Origin: Zoogloea sp021286885
Lineage (GTDB): Bacteria; Pseudomonadota; Gammaproteobacteria; Burkholderiales; Rhodocyclaceae
Assembly (NCBI RefSeq): GCF_041915215.1
Contig: NZ_JAYSBV010000006.1
Length of the DNA stretch: 64,000 nt
Direction: 5' to 3' (one strand)
Shown here: in pieces, positions 14,803 to 22,029 of the stretch
Layout: every line of letters starts with the position of its first letter
Numbering within the stretch: position 1 is the stretch's first letter
The notes under the pieces: model-generated
Told to the model about the DNA's origin: nothing
Seen by the model: the letters and a program-made list of their open reading frames with translations, nothing else
The model's database searches: none
Position numbers and translations under genes: made by a program

Positions 14803-15076
14803 CCTTGCCACCCTGAAAGCCCGCATCCTGGCGAACCCGGAAGCCCGTGCCGCGTACGAGGCGCAAACCCCTGAATTTGATCTTGCCCGGGAGCTGATCG
14901 CAGCCCGCAACCGTGCCGGGCTGACCCAGGCTGAACTGGCCGAGCGGATGCATACCACCCAATCGACCATTGCACGCCTGGAGAGTGGCCGTACCCTGCC
15001 AAGCATGCGCACCCTGGCCCGCTTTGCCGAGGCGACCGGAAGCCGCGCCGTGGTGCGCCTGGAGCGCACGGCCTGA
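14795..15076 (+). CDS. XRE family antitoxin
   Basis: A 93-residue helix-turn-helix antitoxin paired with the Gp49-like toxin. The N-terminal part (LATLKARILANPEARAAYEA) resembles the toxin-wrapping segment of such antitoxins and the Cro/C1-type helix-turn-helix spans about residues 37-85 (RAGLTQAELAERMHTTQ, then TIARLESGRTLPSMRTL). The start overlaps the toxin stop by 8 bases, giving translational coupling. Toxin-first order is usual for this family. A small hairpin (GGCGC-N6-GCGCC near 15131) downstream could end the transcript. Confidence 0.9.
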   Translation: MTDLATLKARILANPEARAAYEAQTPEFDLARELIAARNRAGLTQAELAERMHTTQSTIARLESGRTLPSMRTLARFAEATGSRAVVRLERTA

Positions 15077-15301
15077 CTGAGCCGCCGCCACGTGCATAAC
15101 CCACCCGGGAGAGTGCCGATCGACCGGGATGGCGCCCAAAAGCGCCCTGGCTGACATTCGCAAGATGCTGGTCGAACTTCATGGAGAAGGGGGGGCTCAG
15201 TTTTGAGCATGCCCACACCACCCCCCAGAACTGAGCTGCTCCCCGAATTTCGTCTTCCAACGTAGTCGTCGTACGATCGACAGCACGAGAGGAAGAACGA
15301 C

Positions 15302-15610
15302 ATGAAACGCATCCCGAAGCAGGAATACACGGCCGAGTTCAAGGAGCAGGCCGTCAAGCGCGCCGACGAGGTTGGCAGCATCGCCCGTGTCGCCGAGGAA
15401 CTGGGGCTGGTCGAGCAGACACTGCGCAACTGGGTGAAAGCGGCGAAGGCGGGCAAGCTCAATCCGGCCGGTGCCAGGCAGATCACTGCCGAGCAGATGG
15501 AGTTGTCCCGGTTGCGCGCCCAGGTGGCCCGGCTCGAGATGGAGCTGGTCGAGATGGAGCTGGAAATCACAAAAAAAGCGGCGGCATATTTCGCGAAGGA
15601 GCTGCTGTGA
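15302..15610 (+). CDS. IS3-family transposase OrfA
   Basis: A 102-residue OrfA protein of IS3-type elements. It has the helix-turn-helix (YTAEFKEQAVKRADEVG, VAEELGLVEQTLRNWVKAA) that binds the element ends and a C-terminal leucine-zipper-like region (LSRLRAQVARLEMELVEMEL) used for oligomerisation. A run of seven A residues followed by G at 15571-15578 is a typical -1 frameshift site for making the OrfAB fusion. OrfA is complete, but its partner is truncated, so it may act only as a DNA-binding protein or not at all. Confidence 0.88.
   Translation: MKRIPKQEYTAEFKEQAVKRADEVGSIARVAEELGLVEQTLRNWVKAAKAGKLNPAGARQITAEQMELSRLRAQVARLEMELVEMELEITKKAAAYFAKELL
15571..15578 (+). promoter_or_regulatory. 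Slippery sequence for -1 frameshifting in the IS3 remnant
   Basis: A7-G heptamer-type slippery run within the orfA 3' end, 30 bases before its stop and in the orfA-orfB overlap zone. In IS3 elements such runs direct synthesis of the OrfAB transposase. Confidence 0.6.
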
Positions 15611-15948
15611 AATATGCCTGGATCGACACGCAGCGCAGCGCCTTCCCGTTGCCCGTCCTGTGCGACGCCCTGTCGGTGAGCCAGAGCGGTTTTCGGGCCT
15701 GGCAAGCGGGCGGTACCCAGGAGCGGAAGCGACTCACCGACGGGCAGGCCCTGGTGCTGATCCGCACGATCCACCAGGAGGTCCGGCAGGCCTACGGCGC
15801 CCGGCGCATTCATGCCGAGTTGCGTGGGCGTGGCTACCGGATCGGCTTGCCACGCATTGACCGGTTGGAAGGCGGAAAACGTGTGGCACCTCACAATGGC
15901 GCTAAAAAGCAAAAAGGCCAACCCCGAAGGATTGGCCTAAGTGCTTGA
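15607..15948 (+). pseudogene. IS3-family transposase OrfB, truncated
   Basis: Only the N-terminal part of OrfB remains: KYAWIDTQRSAFPLPVLCDA, FRAWQAG and the HTH_21-type stretch AYGARRIHAELRGRGYRI. Similarity ends at about GLPRIDRL (15868) and the frame then runs through unrelated bases and the right 106-bp repeat to a stop at 15948. Family members are about 270-300 residues with a DDE integrase core, all of which is missing. The GTG start overlaps the orfA stop. Not functional as a transposase. Confidence 0.85.
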
Positions 15949-16001
15949 TGTTGCTGGTGGGCCCAGCAGGACTTGAACCCGCGACCAAGCGATTATGAGT
16001 C
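15896..16001. repeat. Right 106-bp direct repeat (attachment-site copy in the intact tRNA gene)
   Basis: Identical to 13455-13560. This copy is joined to the tRNA 5' half, so the functional tRNA now uses the 3' half and terminator brought by the element. Confidence 0.92.
15915..15938 (-). terminator. Rho-independent terminator of the tRNA gene
   Basis: Hairpin 17 bases after the tRNA 3' end: stem AGGCCAAT/GTTGGCCT with an inner CC-TTCG-GG tetraloop, then T4-GC-T5 on the minus strand. Confidence 0.8.
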
Positions 16002-16031
16002 GCCTGCTCTAACCGACTGAGCTATGGGCCC
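15955..16031 (-). tRNA. tRNA with CAU anticodon, probably tRNA-Ile2
   Basis: A 77-base cloverleaf including encoded CCA. The 7-bp acceptor pairs GGGCCCA with TGGGCCC; the D arm is GCTC/GAGC; the anticodon stem GGCGA/TCGCT closes the loop CTCATAA with anticodon CAU; the T arm GCGGG/CCTGC holds TTCAAGT. The anticodon arm and variable loop (GGCGA, TCGCT, TGGTC) match the E. coli ileX type, so it is probably the tRNA whose C34 is changed to lysidine by TilS to read AUA; an elongator Met tRNA is the alternative. It follows rpoD on the same strand and is the integration target of the mini-island. Confidence 0.9.
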
Positions 16032-16048
16032 GAAAAACGGGAAAAGCG

Positions 16049-16072
16049 CCGCCGGTGGCTTAAAACCGGCGG
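16049..16072 (-). terminator. Hairpin between rpoD and the tRNA gene
   Basis: Stem CCGCCGGT/ACCGGCGG with an 8-base loop, 16 bases after the rpoD stop, followed on the minus strand by T-rich CTTTTCCCGTTTTT. It may terminate the rpoD transcript or be a processing site for a joint rpoD-tRNA transcript. Confidence 0.55.
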
Positions 16073-16087
16073 GATGCGCATTATGCC

Positions 16088-18049
16088 TTATGCTTCGTTG
16101 TCAAGGAAGCTGCGCAGGCGCTCGGAGCGGCTGGGGTGGCGCAGCTTGCGCAGGGCCTTGGCTTCGATCTGGCGGATGCGTTCGCGGGTCACGTCGAATT
16201 GCTTGCCGACTTCTTCCAGGGTGTGGTCGGTGTTCATCTCGATGCCAAAGCGCATGCGCAGCACCTTGGCTTCCCTCGGGGTGAGGGAGTCCAGCACTTC
16301 CTTGGTGGCGTCGCGCAGGCTGGAGTACAGGGCTGCGTCGGCCGGGGCCATGGTGGCGTTGTCTTCGATGAAGTCGCCCAGGTGGGAGTCGTCGTCGTCA
16401 CCGATGGGGGTTTCCATGGAGATGGGTTCCTTGGAGATCTTGAGGATCTTGCGGATCTTCTCCTCGGGCATGTCCATCTTTTCGGCCAGGGTGGCGGGAT
16501 CGGGCTCGTTGCCGGTTTCCTGCAGAATCTGGCGGCTGATCCGGTTCATCTTGTTGATGGTTTCGATCATGTGCACCGGAATCCGGATGGTCCGGGCCTG
16601 GTCGGCGATGGAGCGGGTGATGGCCTGCCGGATCCACCAGGTGGCGTAGGTGGAGAACTTGTAGCCCCGACGGTATTCGAACTTATCCACCGCCTTCATC
16701 AGGCCGATGTTGCCTTCCTGGATCAGATCCAGGAACTGCAGACCCCGGTTGGTGTACTTCTTGGCGATGGAGATCACCAGACGCAGGTTGGCTTCGGTCA
16801 TCTCGCGCTTGGCGCGGCGGGCCTTGGCTTCGCCGGTGGACATCTGCTTGTTGATGTCCTTCAGATCCTTGAGGGGGATGCCGATGCGGTCTTGCAGGGC
16901 GATCAGCTTCTGCTGTTCTTCGAGCACGGCGGGCTGCATGCGCATCAGCACGGCGGCATTGTTGGGGCCGGCGGAGATTTCAGCCTTGAGCCAGTCCAGG
17001 TTTACTTCGTTACCCGGGAAGCTCTTGATGAAGTGGGTGCGGGGCATGCCGGCCTTGTCGACGCACAGGTTCAGGATCTTGCGTTCGTGGGTGCGGGCCT
17101 GGTCCACCATGTGGCGCACCGCGTCGCAAAGGCGTTCGGTGGTGCGGGCGGTGAAGCGGACGTTGAGCAGCTCGTTGGAGATCTGCTCTTGCAGCTTCAG
17201 GTACTCGGCATCCTGGGGGCCTTGGGCGGCCAGGGCTGCCACCATGCCTTCGTACAGGCCGCGCAGCACTTCAAAGCGCTCCAGCGCATCGGCCTTCAGC
17301 TTGATGAGGGAGGCCGACTGGGCGCCACCGGCGCCGCCGCCGTCTTCGTCCTCTTCTTCATCTTCGCCGTCTTCCACGTCCAGCTCATCGTCGGCCAGTT
17401 CTTCGGCGATTTCTTCGACCGCGTTGGGGTCGATGAGGCCGTCGATGAGTTCGTCGATGCGCATCTCGTCGCGCTTGATCTTGTCAGCGGCTTCGAGAAT
17501 CTCGGCGATGGTGGAGGGGCAGGCGGAAATGGCCTGGATCATGTGCTTCAGGCCTTCCTCGATCCGCTTGGCGATTTCGATTTCGCCTTCGCGGGTGAGG
17601 AGTTCCACGGTGCCCATCTCGCGCATGTACATGCGGACGGGGTCGGTGGTACGGCCAAATTCGGAGTCGACGGCGGACAGGGTCTGCTCGGCTTCGGCTT
17701 CGGCCTGTTCGTCGTCCACCACGGTGGGGGCGACTTCGGACATGAGCAGGTCTTCGGCAGCCGGAGCCACGTCGAACACCTGGATACCCATGTCGTTGAA
17801 GGTGGTGATGATGGACTCGATCTGCTCGGCGTCCACCAGATCATCCGGCAGGTGATCGTTGATTTCGGCGTAGGTCAGGTAGCCGCGTTCCTTGCCCAGG
17901 GCAATCAGCGACTTGAGCCGGGTGCGGCGAACTTCTGCTTCTTCAGCGGAAGGTGCCTCGGCGATCATCGGGGCAAGTTTGTCCTTGACCTTAGCCACGC
18001 GCGGCTTGGCGGGAGTTTTGCGCGGTTGTTTGGTCTTGTCCGTGGTCAT
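16088..18049 (-). CDS. rpoD: RNA polymerase primary sigma factor RpoD
   Basis: The 653-residue housekeeping sigma-70. Region 1.1 is at about residues 35-115 (IALGKERGYLTYAEINDHL), region 1.2 at 130-165 (DPVRMYMREMGTVELL), a non-conserved region includes a very acidic stretch near 220-240, and region 2 (NLRLVISIAKKYTNRGLQFL, FSTYATWWIRQAI) recognises the -10 element. Region 3 contains IRIPVHMIETINK and region 4 LEEVGKQFDVTRERIRQIEA for the -35 element. Last gene of the rpsU-yqeY-dnaG-rpoD macromolecular synthesis operon. A TATAAT at 18095-18100 on this strand, overlapping the end of dnaG, could be an internal promoter although no good -35 element is seen. Confidence 0.97.
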   Translation of the reverse strand: MTTDKTKQPRKTPAKPRVAKVKDKLAPMIAEAPSAEEAEVRRTRLKSLIALGKERGYLTYAEINDHLPDDLVDAEQIESIITTFNDMGIQVFDVAPAAEDLLMSEVAPTVVDDEQAEAEAEQTLSAVDSEFGRTTDPVRMYMREMGTVELLTREGEIEIAKRIEEGLKHMIQAISACPSTIAEILEAADKIKRDEMRIDELIDGLIDPNAVEEIAEELADDELDVEDGEDEEEDEDGGGAGGAQSASLIKLKADALERFEVLRGLYEGMVAALAAQGPQDAEYLKLQEQISNELLNVRFTARTTERLCDAVRHMVDQARTHERKILNLCVDKAGMPRTHFIKSFPGNEVNLDWLKAEISAGPNNAAVLMRMQPAVLEEQQKLIALQDRIGIPLKDLKDINKQMSTGEAKARRAKREMTEANLRLVISIAKKYTNRGLQFLDLIQEGNIGLMKAVDKFEYRRGYKFSTYATWWIRQAITRSIADQARTIRIPVHMIETINKMNRISRQILQETGNEPDPATLAEKMDMPEEKIRKILKISKEPISMETPIGDDDDSHLGDFIEDNATMAPADAALYSSLRDATKEVLDSLTPREAKVLRMRFGIEMNTDHTLEEVGKQFDVTRERIRQIEAKALRKLRHPSRSERLRSFLDNEA

Positions 18050-18100
18050 GACTGTCCTCGATTCTCTCGGCGGGCGAATTTCGCGAAACCGAAAATTATA

Positions 18101-20032
18101 TTATGAATTCGCGGGGGGCGTACGCACCCGCAGCTTGGATTTGTGAAGAAGTAACTCGCTGAGCTGACGCCGTTCTTCCGGGCCCAGGCCGCCCAGGCGG
18201 CTCTGTTGGGTCAGACGGTTGATCTGGAGCTCAAGGGCGTCAGCTTCAAGTTTGTTGAGCGTGTCGTTGAACAAGGGTTCCAGCAGGCTGTCGCCGTAGG
18301 CCTCGTCATCGAACTGGCTGGCGATGCGGGCCAGCACTTCGGCATGGCCCGTGTCGCGGAAATGTTCCAGCAGGCTGCCCACGCCACCATGGATGGGCAG
18401 CTCGCCCACGCTCATGGCGTCAACCATGGCAATCAGGCAACGGCCCTCGGGGCTATCGTCGGGCAGCAGGTCGATGGGCAGCCGGGCGGTCCAGGTGGGG
18501 TGCAGGGTCAGTACCTTGATCAGTTTTTCGATGGAGCTGGGCGGGCGTTGGCGTGGTGCCAGTTTAGGCAAGGCATTGCGGCCCCGCCATTTGCCGTTCT
18601 GGCCGCCCCCCTGGCGTCCGCCAAAGCGGCGCCCGGTGGGGGCTTCGCCGCCGGAAAAGTCTCGGTCGTCGTAGCGGGCCGCCCCTTCAAAGTCGGGGGG
18701 CGGGCCATCAAAATCAGGGGGGAAGCCCGAGGGCGGGGCAGAAGGCAGGGCCGCCCGCCCGTCCAGCCCATAGGCCTGCTCCACTTCCTGCTGGGTGAAG
18801 CCGGCCATTTCGGCCAGGCGCTTCATCACCTGCAGGCGCAGGAGCGGCGCCGAGATCCGCAGCACCCGAGCCTTGGCGTCATGTACCAGCCGGGCGCGCC
18901 CTTCGGCGCTGTTGAGGTCGATCTCGTGGGACAGTTGTTCCAGCAGAAAGTCGGCCAGGGGGCGGGCCTGATCCATGGCCGCCCGGAAGGCGTCGGCGCC
19001 GAACTGGCGCACATAGCTGTCCGGGTCGTGTTCTTCGGGCAGGAACAGGAAGCTCACCCGCTTGTCGTCCGCCAGGTGTTCGAGGCTTACGTCCAGGGCC
19101 CGGGCCGCTGCGCGCTGGCCGGCGGCATCCCCGTCGAAGCAGAACACCACCTGATCGGCCATGCGCATCAGCTTCTGCAGGTGATGGGCGGTGGCGGCGG
19201 TGCCCAGGGTGGCCACGGCGTTATGCACCCCGAACTGGGCCAGGGCGACCACGTCCATATAGCCTTCCACCACCAGCACGCAGCTGCGGTCGCGGATTTC
19301 CTGGCGTGCCTGGGGCAGGCCGTAGAGTTCGCGTCCCTTTTCAAACAGGGGCGTTTCGGGGGAGTTCAGATATTTGGGTTCGCCCTTGCCCAGCACCCGG
19401 CCCCCAAACCCGATCACGTGGCCGCGCTGGTCCTGGATCGGGAACATGATGCGTTCCCGGAAACGGTCGTAGCGCCGGCCTTGGTCGTTGGTCAGGATCA
19501 GCCCGCACTCTTCGAGGCGCGGATCGCTGTAGTCGGCAAACGCGGCCTGGAGGCCCTGCCAGCCCTCGGGGGCATAGCCCAGGCCGTAGCGGGCCGCAAT
19601 GGCGCCGGTGAGGCCGCGTTTCTTGAGATATTCGATGGCGGTGGGGCTGCGCTTGAGCTGCTCTTTGTAGAAGCGGGCCGCCTGGGTCATCAGTTCGCTG
19701 AGGGATTGCTCCCGTACGCGCTCCTGGTGATCCGTGCGGCTCTCTTCGGGCACCACCATGCCCACCTGTTGGGCCAAATCCTTGACCGCCTCGACGAAAT
19801 CCAGGCCGCTGTATTCCATCAGGAAGCCAATGGCGCTGCCGTGGGCACCGCAGCCGAAGCAGTGGTAAAACTGCTTGCTCGGGCTCACCGAAAAGGAGGG
19901 GGATTTCTCGCCGTGAAAGGGGCAACAGGCGAAGTAATTCACGCCACCCTTCTTGAGCGGAAGGTAGCGTTCGATCACTTCGACGATGTCGACCCGAGCG
20001 AGGAGATCCTGGATGAAAGACTGGGGAATCAT
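18101..20032 (-). CDS. dnaG: DNA primase DnaG
   Basis: The 643-residue primase that makes RNA primers at the replication fork. The N-terminal CHC2 zinc site is Cys37, His40, Cys58 and Cys61 (CCPFHGEK and FYHCFGCGAHG); the catalytic core with the TOPRIM fold includes LVVEGYMDVVAL and FCFDGDAAGQRAA; a Gly/Pro/Asp-rich linker from about residue 430 to 500 precedes the C-terminal DnaB-interacting helical domain (from about IEKLIKVLTLHP). Length is slightly over the E. coli protein because of that linker. It sits between yqeY and rpoD, the conserved order. Confidence 0.97.
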   Translation of the reverse strand: MIPQSFIQDLLARVDIVEVIERYLPLKKGGVNYFACCPFHGEKSPSFSVSPSKQFYHCFGCGAHGSAIGFLMEYSGLDFVEAVKDLAQQVGMVVPEESRTDHQERVREQSLSELMTQAARFYKEQLKRSPTAIEYLKKRGLTGAIAARYGLGYAPEGWQGLQAAFADYSDPRLEECGLILTNDQGRRYDRFRERIMFPIQDQRGHVIGFGGRVLGKGEPKYLNSPETPLFEKGRELYGLPQARQEIRDRSCVLVVEGYMDVVALAQFGVHNAVATLGTAATAHHLQKLMRMADQVVFCFDGDAAGQRAAARALDVSLEHLADDKRVSFLFLPEEHDPDSYVRQFGADAFRAAMDQARPLADFLLEQLSHEIDLNSAEGRARLVHDAKARVLRISAPLLRLQVMKRLAEMAGFTQQEVEQAYGLDGRAALPSAPPSGFPPDFDGPPPDFEGAARYDDRDFSGGEAPTGRRFGGRQGGGQNGKWRGRNALPKLAPRQRPPSSIEKLIKVLTLHPTWTARLPIDLLPDDSPEGRCLIAMVDAMSVGELPIHGGVGSLLEHFRDTGHAEVLARIASQFDDEAYGDSLLEPLFNDTLNKLEADALELQINRLTQQSRLGGLGPEERRQLSELLLHKSKLRVRTPPANS

Positions 20033-20072
20033 GTTGGCTGGCCGACCTCTGGCGGGGGCCGACCCATGAATC

Positions 20073-20519
20073 CTAGTTCGACAGGCGGGATTTCACCAGT
20101 TTGGATACTTCGGCCATGTCGGCCTTGCCAGCCAGACGCGGCTTCAGGGCAGCCATCAGCTTGCCCATGTCGGCGGGGCCGGTGGCGCCGGTTTCGGCGA
20201 CAGCGGCATCCACTTCGGCGGCAATCTGCTCGCTGCTCAGGCCTGCCGGCTTGTAGGCAGACAGGACTTCGATCTCGAACCGTTCGGCATCGGCCAGGTC
20301 CTGGCGCTGGGCGTTTTCGTACTGGGTAACGGAGTCACGACGCTGCTTGAGCATCTTGTCGACCACGGCGATCACGCCGGCGTCGTCCAGTTCGATACGC
20401 TCATCCACTTCCCGCTGCTTGATGGCTGCAAGCAGCAGCCGCAGGGCGGAGAGGCGGGCGGTTTCCTTGGCGCGCATGGCGGCCTTCATGTCTTCGTTGA
20501 CGCGGACCTTCAAGGACAT
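20073..20519 (-). CDS. yqeY: GatB/YqeY domain protein
   Basis: A 148-residue protein made of a single YqeY domain, related to the tail domain of the GatB amidotransferase subunit that contacts tRNA. Landmarks: MSLKVRVNEDMKAAMRAKE, LSALRLLLAAIKQREVDER and KRRDS-like VDKMLKQRRDSVTQYENA, then GPADMGKLMAALKPRLAGKADM at lower conservation. The start at 20519 gives the family N terminus; the open frame upstream is unlike it. It is the second gene of the rpsU operon. The function of free-standing YqeY is not established. Confidence 0.92.
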   Translation of the reverse strand: MSLKVRVNEDMKAAMRAKETARLSALRLLLAAIKQREVDERIELDDAGVIAVVDKMLKQRRDSVTQYENAQRQDLADAERFEIEVLSAYKPAGLSSEQIAAEVDAAVAETGATGPADMGKLMAALKPRLAGKADMAEVSKLVKSRLSN

Positions 20520-20631
20520 GGCGAGCTTTCTGGGGTCGATGATCTGGGGAAACTGAAAAGCACGAACGCCACCCGAACGCGCAACCAAGCGCGATTCGTG
20601 TGGCGATCAGGAAGCGAGTACCGAGGGGTTT

Positions 20632-20844
20632 TTAGTACAGCTTCGGGGGCAGGGTCTGGCTGCGCAGGCGCTTGTGGTGGCGCTTCACTGCGGCGGCGAG
20701 CTTGCGCTTGCGCTCGGCAGTGGGCTTTTCGTAGAACTCGCGGGCGCGGAGTTCAGGCAGCAGACCAACTTTTTCAATGGTGCGCTTGAAGCGGCGGATG
20801 GCAACTTCAAACGGCTCGTTTTCTTTGACGCGAATACCCGGCAT
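20632..20844 (-). CDS. rpsU: 30S ribosomal protein S21
   Basis: The 70-residue small-subunit protein S21, needed for initiation on natural mRNAs. It matches the family in length and sequence, with the typical N-terminal IRVKENEPFEVAIRRFKR, the central REFYEKPTAERKRK and a basic C terminus (AVKRHHKRL). First gene of the macromolecular synthesis operon, 112 bases upstream of yqeY; a promoter lies upstream at 20885-20914. Divergent from tsaD, as in many proteobacteria. Confidence 0.96.
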   Translation of the reverse strand: MPGIRVKENEPFEVAIRRFKRTIEKVGLLPELRAREFYEKPTAERKRKLAAAVKRHHKRLRSQTLPPKLY

Positions 20845-20884
20845 TGCGTGCTTCCTCGAAAATTCTTTAGACGGAAAGTCAGAG

Positions 20885-20914
20885 AGTATAACGCCTTCCT
20901 TTGGGGTCTACCAA
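20885..20914 (-). promoter_or_regulatory. Sigma-70 promoter for rpsU operon
   Basis: Minus-strand -10 TATACT (20885-20890) and -35 TTGGTA (20909-20914) separated by 18 bases, about 40 bases before the rpsU start. Good but not perfect match to consensus. Confidence 0.55.
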
Positions 20915-20978
20915 GCCCCTTTTCGCTTTGTTTGCAGGCTCGGGGTAAAATCCTGTTTTTGATCCTCTCGAACGAACC

Positions 20979-22013
20979 ATGCGAGTGCTGGGCATCGAAA
21001 GCTCCTGTGACGAAACCGGGGTGGCCATCTACGAAACCGGGCGCGGCCTGCTGGGCCATTGTCTGCATTCCCAGGTGGCGCTCCACGCGGAGTATGGCGG
21101 GGTGGTCCCCGAGCTGGCTTCCCGCGATCACATCCGGCGGCTGCCCCTGCTGCTGCGGGAAGTGCTGGCCCGCACCGGGCTGGGCATGCAGGATCTGGAT
21201 GCGGTGGCGTATACCTCCGGCCCCGGGTTGGCGGGCGCCTTGCTGGTGGGGGCGAGTGTGGCCGAATCCCTGGCCATGGCCCTCGACATTCCGGCCCTGC
21301 CGGTGCATCACCTGGAAGGGCATCTGCTTTCGCCGCTGCTGGCGGCCGATCCGCCGAGCTTTCCGTTTGTCGCCCTGCTGGTCTCGGGTGGCCACACCCA
21401 GCTCATGAAGGTGACGGGGGTGGGCGAATACGAACTGCTGGGCGAAACGGTGGATGATGCCGCCGGTGAGGCCTTCGACAAGACTGCCAAGCTGATCGGC
21501 CTCGGTTATCCGGGCGGGCCGGCCCTGGCCCGGCTTGCTGCCGAAGGGACGCCCGGGCGCTTCAAGCTGCCCCGCCCCATGTTGCACAGCAAGGATTTTG
21601 ATTTCAGTTTCAGCGGCCTCAAGACGGCGGTGCTGACCACCGTGAACAGCCCCGGCTTCTGTGAGGCCGATAAGGCCGATCTGGCGGCCGAATTCCAGGC
21701 CGCGACGGTGGAGGTGCTGGTGAGCAAGGCCATGGGTGCCCTGCGCCATGCGGGCCTGCGCCAGTTGGTGGTGGCCGGCGGCGTGGGGGCCAATCTGGCC
21801 CTGCGGGCGGCGCTGGATGCCGCTGCGGCCAAGCGGCGCTGCCGGGTGTATTACCCTGAGATGGAGTTGTGCACCGACAATGGGGCCATGATTGCCTTTG
21901 CCGGTGCCTTGCGTTTCGAAGCCGGAGAGCAGCCCGCCGACGGGGAGCGCCGTTTTGCGGTGCGCCCCCGCTGGAGTCTCCAGGAAATCAAGAGCCCCCG
22001 GGCGGCAGGTTGA
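20979..22013 (+). CDS. tsaD: tRNA N6-adenosine threonylcarbamoyltransferase
   Basis: The 344-residue TsaD (formerly Gcp) catalytic subunit that, with TsaB and TsaE, transfers threonylcarbamoyl to A37 of ANN-reading tRNAs. The ASKHA-fold signatures are VLGIESSCDETGVA, the metal-binding His111 and His115 in HHLEGHLLSPL, LLVSGGHTQL, DDAAGEAFDK and VVAGGVGANLALR, and the C-terminal CTDNGAMIAFAG. Length is normal. A -10 element TAAAAT lies about 30 bases upstream. Divergent from rpsU and convergent with plsY. Confidence 0.96.
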   Translation: MRVLGIESSCDETGVAIYETGRGLLGHCLHSQVALHAEYGGVVPELASRDHIRRLPLLLREVLARTGLGMQDLDAVAYTSGPGLAGALLVGASVAESLAMALDIPALPVHHLEGHLLSPLLAADPPSFPFVALLVSGGHTQLMKVTGVGEYELLGETVDDAAGEAFDKTAKLIGLGYPGGPALARLAAEGTPGRFKLPRPMLHSKDFDFSFSGLKTAVLTTVNSPGFCEADKADLAAEFQAATVEVLVSKAMGALRHAGLRQLVVAGGVGANLALRAALDAAAAKRRCRVYYPEMELCTDNGAMIAFAGALRFEAGEQPADGERRFAVRPRWSLQEIKSPRAAG

Positions 22014-22029
22014 GCGGGAGGGCGGGGCC

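Larger units (their letters stand above)
13561..15895. mobile_element. Decayed 2.3-kb tRNA-linked mini-island
   Basis: The 2,335 bases between the two 106-bp repeats hold an internally deleted tyrosine integrase, an intact toxin-antitoxin pair and a truncated IS3-type element. The tRNA gene at the right border is intact, as expected for an element that carries its own tRNA 3' end. The first 170 bases are AT-rich compared with the surroundings. With the integrase broken and no other mobility gene, the island cannot move by itself. Its original cargo is mostly gone. Confidence 0.85.
15232..15895 (+). mobile_element. IS3-family element, 3' truncated
   Basis: A left end beginning near TGAGCTGCTCCCCG (15232) precedes orfA, and orfB stops being recognisable at about 15868, 28 bases before the right 106-bp repeat. 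No matching right inverted repeat is seen. More than two thirds of orfB, including the DDE catalytic domain, is absent. The left boundary is approximate. Confidence 0.7.

Noticed and set aside
15129..15206. 25-codon frame between the island antitoxin and the IS remnant (begins MAPKSALADIRK)
   Set aside because: Too short and without context to support a gene; could be a scrap of another element.
13561..15895. The mini-island as a defence system or prophage
   Set aside because: No restriction, CBASS, retron, phage structural or replication gene is present; only toxin-antitoxin, integrase remnant and IS remnant were found.
13455..16001. 106-bp repeats as IS target-site duplications or a composite transposon
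   Set aside because: IS3 elements duplicate only 3-5 bases, and the repeat contains a tRNA 3' end, which points to integrase action.
15955..16031. Elongator tRNA-Met instead of tRNA-Ile2
   Set aside because: Not fully excluded; the anticodon CAU fits both, but the anticodon stem and variable loop resemble the lysidine-modified isoleucine tRNA more closely.
16136..20329. Very long plus-strand frames opposite rpoD and dnaG (over 650 codons each)
   Set aside because: They mirror conserved essential genes; composition and lack of ribosome-binding sites mark them as shadows. The same holds for the frame opposite leuS.
16088..20844. rpsU-yqeY-dnaG-rpoD as a novel cluster
   Set aside because: It is the well-known macromolecular synthesis operon in its usual order.
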